Positions 6,052-8,421 of a stretch of 8,421 bases of DNA are shown here, piece by piece. The notes beneath the pieces were generated by a model. It saw nothing but the letters and a program-made list of their open reading frames with translations. It did no database searches and was not told the origin of the DNA. The stretch is from VAZQ01 sp040510815. GTDB taxonomy: Bacteria > Pseudomonadota > Alphaproteobacteria > Rhizobiales > Xanthobacteraceae. The stretch covers positions 1 to 8,421 of the forward strand of contig JBEVIH010000284.1 of assembly GCA_040510815.1 (NCBI GenBank), written 5' to 3'. The stretch's first letter is position 1, and each line of letters starts with the position of its first letter. The position numbers and the translations under genes are program-made.

Positions 6052-7083
6052 ATGCCGCCGGCCCTGCGCTCAGCGATCTTCGCGGTGGTGGCGGCCGGCC
6101 TCATGAGCCCCGCGCAGGCGGCCGACAAGGTCGTGGTCGGAACCGGCGGCTCGGCCGGCGACGCGCCGTTCTACATCGCCCAGGACAAGGGCTACTTCAA
6201 GAGCGAGGACCTGGACGTCGACCTCATCGTGCTCGACTCCGGCGCCAAGGTGATCGCACCGCTCGGCACCGGCGAGCTCGACGTCGGCTCCGGCGCGCTC
6301 TCGGTCGGGTTCTGGAACGCGCTCGTGCGCGGCGTGAAGTTTCGCATCGTCGCCGATCGCGGCCATACCGAGAAGGGCTACCTCTATCAGAGCGTGTTCA
6401 TGCGCAAGGATCTGGTCGACGGCGGCCAGTTCAAGAGCCTCAGGGACCTCAAGGGCATGCGCATGGGCTTCGCCGCCCAGGGCGTCACCTCGCTGTCGCT
6501 GCTCAACGAGGCGGCCAAGTTCGCCGGCATCAAGTTCGAGGATGCAATCCCGGTCTACCTGTCGTTCCCGCAGCAGGTGGCTGCGCTGCAGAACAAGGCG
6601 CTCGACGGCAGCTTTTTGATCGAGCCGATGGCGACGGCCGCCGCCAACGCCGGCATCGGCGTGCGCTTCATGGACACCAACGAGTTTTACCCGCACCAGC
6701 AGATTTCGGTGATCTTCTTCAGCGACAAGTTCGCGACCGAGCGCAGGGCGGTCGCCGAGAAATTCATGCGCGGCTGGCTGCGCGGCGTGCGTACCTACAA
6801 CGACGCCCTCGTCGGCGGAAAGATCGCGGCGCCCGGCTCCGACGACATCGTCCAGCTCATGGCCAAGAGCTTCAACATGAAGCCCGAGCTCATTCGCGAG
6901 ATGTACTCGCATGCGGTCGACGTGAGCGGCGCGGTCAACGCGGCCGGCATCCAGAAGGACCTCGACTTCTTCCTCAAGCAGGGTTGGGTCACCGGCCAGA
7001 TCAAGGCGGGTGACGTGGTCGACATGTCGTTCGCGCGCAAGGCTGCCGCCGACCTCGGCGCCTACCAGCGGAAATCCCAGTGA
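6052..7083 (+). CDS. ABC transporter substrate-binding protein (NMT1/SsuA/TauA-like)
   Basis: This is a 343-residue exported solute-binding protein. The N-terminus is a signal peptide: a short arginine-containing start, a hydrophobic core at residues 9-18 and an AQA|A cleavage site after A23. The mature part has the family opening APFYIAQDKGYF (38-49), the domain-crossing segment LGTGELDVGSGALSVGFWNAL (71-91, key GELDVGSG), DLKGMRMGF (132-140) and LQNKALDGSFLIEP (179-192). Such proteins bind small organic compounds, for example sulfonates, taurine, pyrimidine precursors or aromatic acids, in the periplasm and deliver them to an ABC permease. No lipobox Cys is present, so it is probably soluble. 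It overlaps the alpha/beta hydrolase gene by 4 bases. Permease and ATPase genes are not seen in this window. The ligand is unknown. Confidence 0.92.
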   Translation: MPPALRSAIFAVVAAGLMSPAQAADKVVVGTGGSAGDAPFYIAQDKGYFKSEDLDVDLIVLDSGAKVIAPLGTGELDVGSGALSVGFWNALVRGVKFRIVADRGHTEKGYLYQSVFMRKDLVDGGQFKSLRDLKGMRMGFAAQGVTSLSLLNEAAKFAGIKFEDAIPVYLSFPQQVAALQNKALDGSFLIEPMATAAANAGIGVRFMDTNEFYPHQQISVIFFSDKFATERRAVAEKFMRGWLRGVRTYNDALVGGKIAAPGSDDIVQLMAKSFNMKPELIREMYSHAVDVSGAVNAAGIQKDLDFFLKQGWVTGQIKAGDVVDMSFARKAAADLGAYQRKSQ

Positions 7084-7886
7084 CAGTGCTCACCAAGCCC
7101 GCCCAGGCAACAAAGGGCTCGAGCAAGATTTCGATTGCGGGGGTCGAGCTCGAGCTGTTCGAGCGCGGGCAGGGGGCGCCGATGCTCTACCTGCACGGCG
7201 GCGGCGGGATCGGGCTCGACCTGCCGTTTCTCGATCTGCTGGCGAAAGACCGCCGCGTCGTCGCGCCCTCGCATCCGGGCTTCGGACAATCGTCGCTGCC
7301 CGACTGGCTCGACTGCATCGACGACATCGCCCACATCTATCTCGAATTGATGGATCGCGTGGGTCTGACCCGCACCGATCTGGTCGGCTTCTCGATCGGC
7401 GGCTGGATCGCGGCGGAGCTCGCGACCAAGGTGCCGGAGCGGGTCAGCCGCCTGGTGCTGATCGGCCCGGTCGGGGTCAAGACCGGCCGTTCCGACAAGC
7501 TCGATATTCCCGACGTGTTCGCAATGCCGCGGGAGAAGCTCGATCGGTTGCGCTTCCACGACCCCGCCAACAACCCGCTCGACCTGGCGTCGATGCCCGA
7601 CGAGGAGCTGCACACGGTTGCCCGCAACAGCGAGACCTTGGCGCTGCTGACCTGGGAACCGTACATGCACAATCCCAAGCTCAGGCACCGGCTGCACCGG
7701 ATCACCGCGCCGACGCTGTTCCTGCGCGGCGCCAGCGACGGCATCGTCTCGGCCGAATATCTCGAGCGCTACGCGGCGCTCTTGCCGCAGGCGCGCATCG
7801 AGACGATCGCGCAGGCCGGCCACCTGCCACAGGTCGAGCAGCGCGAGACGACGGCGGCGACAGTCCTGAAATTCCTCAGCCCATAG
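7080..7886 (+). CDS. Alpha/beta fold hydrolase
   Basis: This is a 268-residue alpha/beta hydrolase with the full catalytic set: the nucleophile elbow GFSIGG at 103-108 (S105), the acid in RGASDGIV (D220) and the histidine in AGHLPQVEQ (H248). The HGGGG block at 39-43 supplies the oxyanion region, and SHPGFGQS (64-71) is also typical. The size and motifs resemble esterases and meta-cleavage-product C-C hydrolases in catabolic operons. The chosen start is the GTG at 7080, which overlaps the upstream TGA stop as GTGA and suggests translational coupling; a second in-frame GTG at 7086 is possible. Only a weak GGAA (7070-7073) precedes it. An inferred role is hydrolysis of an ester or ring-cleavage product made by the flanking monooxygenases. 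There is no signal peptide, so it should be cytoplasmic, unlike its coupled neighbour. Confidence 0.92.
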   Translation: MTVLTKPAQATKGSSKISIAGVELELFERGQGAPMLYLHGGGGIGLDLPFLDLLAKDRRVVAPSHPGFGQSSLPDWLDCIDDIAHIYLELMDRVGLTRTDLVGFSIGGWIAAELATKVPERVSRLVLIGPVGVKTGRSDKLDIPDVFAMPREKLDRLRFHDPANNPLDLASMPDEELHTVARNSETLALLTWEPYMHNPKLRHRLHRITAPTLFLRGASDGIVSAEYLERYAALLPQARIETIAQAGHLPQVEQRETTAATVLKFLSP

Positions 7887-7918
7887 CGAACGAACCCGCG
7901 AGACGACGGACGAAAATC

Positions 7919-8421
7919 ATGAAAGCGTGGCACTTCAGCGAGAACGCCTATCCGTATCTGCCGCCCGCCGACGAATACGAGTCGATCCGCGTCTCGCTGC
8001 CCAACCGCATCTACGATCCGAGCAAGGGCGCCGCGCTCTACGACCGCTACATCGACGAGTGGCTGGTCGCCGAGGACGAGGGCGTGGAGATCATGCTCAA
8101 CGAGCATCATCAGACTGCGACCTGCGTCGATCCGGCGGCGCCGCTGGTGCTGGCGGCGCTCGCGCGCCTCACCAGCAAGGCGCGGCTCCTCATCCTCGGC
8201 AATCCGGTCGCCAACCGACGCCAGCCGGTGCGCGTCGCCGAGGAGATGGCGATGGTCGACATCCTCTCGAAGGGCCGGCTCGAATGCGGCTTCGTGCGTG
8301 GCGTGCCCTACGAGGTGCTGCCGGCGAACAGCAATCCGGTGCGCATGAACGAGCGCCAGTGGGAAGCGATGGACCTCATCGTCAAGGCCTGGACCAGCCA
8401 CGACGGGCCGGTGAGCCACGA
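7919..8421 (+). CDS. Second LLM class flavin-dependent oxidoreductase, 5' part
   Basis: An ATG at 7919 opens a frame that stays open for 167 complete codons to the window edge, so the gene is cut by the window and not broken. The protein is a luciferase-like monooxygenase paralogous to the one at 189-1376. Shared blocks are LPN..YDP.KG..LY.RY.DE (residues 28-47), NEHHQ (61-65), LARLTSKARLLILGN (81-95), VAEEMAMVD (106-114) and GRLECGFVRG (119-128). The two differ most at the extreme N-terminus and around residues 66-76 and 96-104, suggesting a different substrate. It starts 32 bases after the alpha/beta hydrolase stop codon, with only a weak GACGGA-like site upstream, and is probably in the same transcript. 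It needs reduced flavin; no flavin reductase gene lies in the window. Confidence 0.9.
   Translation, partial: MKAWHFSENAYPYLPPADEYESIRVSLPNRIYDPSKGAALYDRYIDEWLVAEDEGVEIMLNEHHQTATCVDPAAPLVLAALARLTSKARLLILGNPVANRRQPVRVAEEMAMVDILSKGRLECGFVRGVPYEVLPANSNPVRMNERQWEAMDLIVKAWTSHDGPVSH

Noticed and set aside
5077..7083. A 668-codon open frame ending in the substrate-binding protein.
   Set aside because: The upstream part is out-of-frame translation of the amidohydrolase gene and the repeat element. The true start at 6052 has a good ribosome binding site and a clean signal peptide.
1..8421. CRISPR array, tRNA, rRNA, integrase, toxin-antitoxin or phage defence genes.
   Set aside because: No regularly spaced direct repeats, no RNA gene signatures and no such protein families were seen in any frame.

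Overview
The window is high-GC DNA in which every supported gene lies on the + strand. The gene families and the three kinds of intergenic palindromic repeat resemble those I know from Rhizobiales of the Bradyrhizobium/Rhodopseudomonas type. The assignment to Alphaproteobacteria, probably Bradyrhizobiaceae or a neighbouring family, is an inference from repeat style, base composition and gene content; no marker gene is present.

Layout: positions 1-188 are a non-coding leader with an imperfect inverted repeat and a weak promoter candidate. Then come a luciferase-like flavin-dependent monooxygenase (LLM; 189-1376), a short-chain dehydrogenase/reductase (SDR; 1385-2149, GTG start), a family III CoA-transferase of the CaiB/BaiF type (2243-3412, GTG start), a stand-alone MetE-C-terminal-like zinc methyltransferase (3480-4646), an amidohydrolase-2 family protein (4811-5818), an exported NMT1/SsuA-like ABC substrate-binding protein (6052-7083), an alpha/beta hydrolase (7080-7886, overlapping the previous gene by 4 bases), and the 5' part of a second, paralogous LLM monooxygenase (from 7919, running off the window end). 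Three of the gaps hold structured repeats: a RIME-like palindrome (2149-2197), a two-hairpin composite element (4680-4778), and a long inverted-repeat element (5823-5968).

Taken together the genes look like a catabolic and uptake cluster for a small organic compound. The substrate-binding protein would capture the compound. The flavin monooxygenases would oxidise it. The SDR would handle an alcohol/ketone step, the alpha/beta hydrolase would open an ester or C-C bond, the amidohydrolase would decarboxylate or hydrolyse, and the CoA-transferase would activate an acid. The MetE-like protein suggests alkyl or methyl transfer to a thiol. The substrate and the order of steps cannot be read from the sequence. 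I do not recognise the cluster as a characterised pathway. Permease and ATPase genes for the substrate-binding protein are not in the window.

Specific oddities: the amidohydrolase has Phe in place of the first His of the usual HxH metal motif; the SDR has Asp where the catalytic tetrad usually has Asn; the RIME-like repeat begins on the last base of the SDR stop codon; and the two hairpins of the composite element differ by paired substitutions that keep both stems intact.
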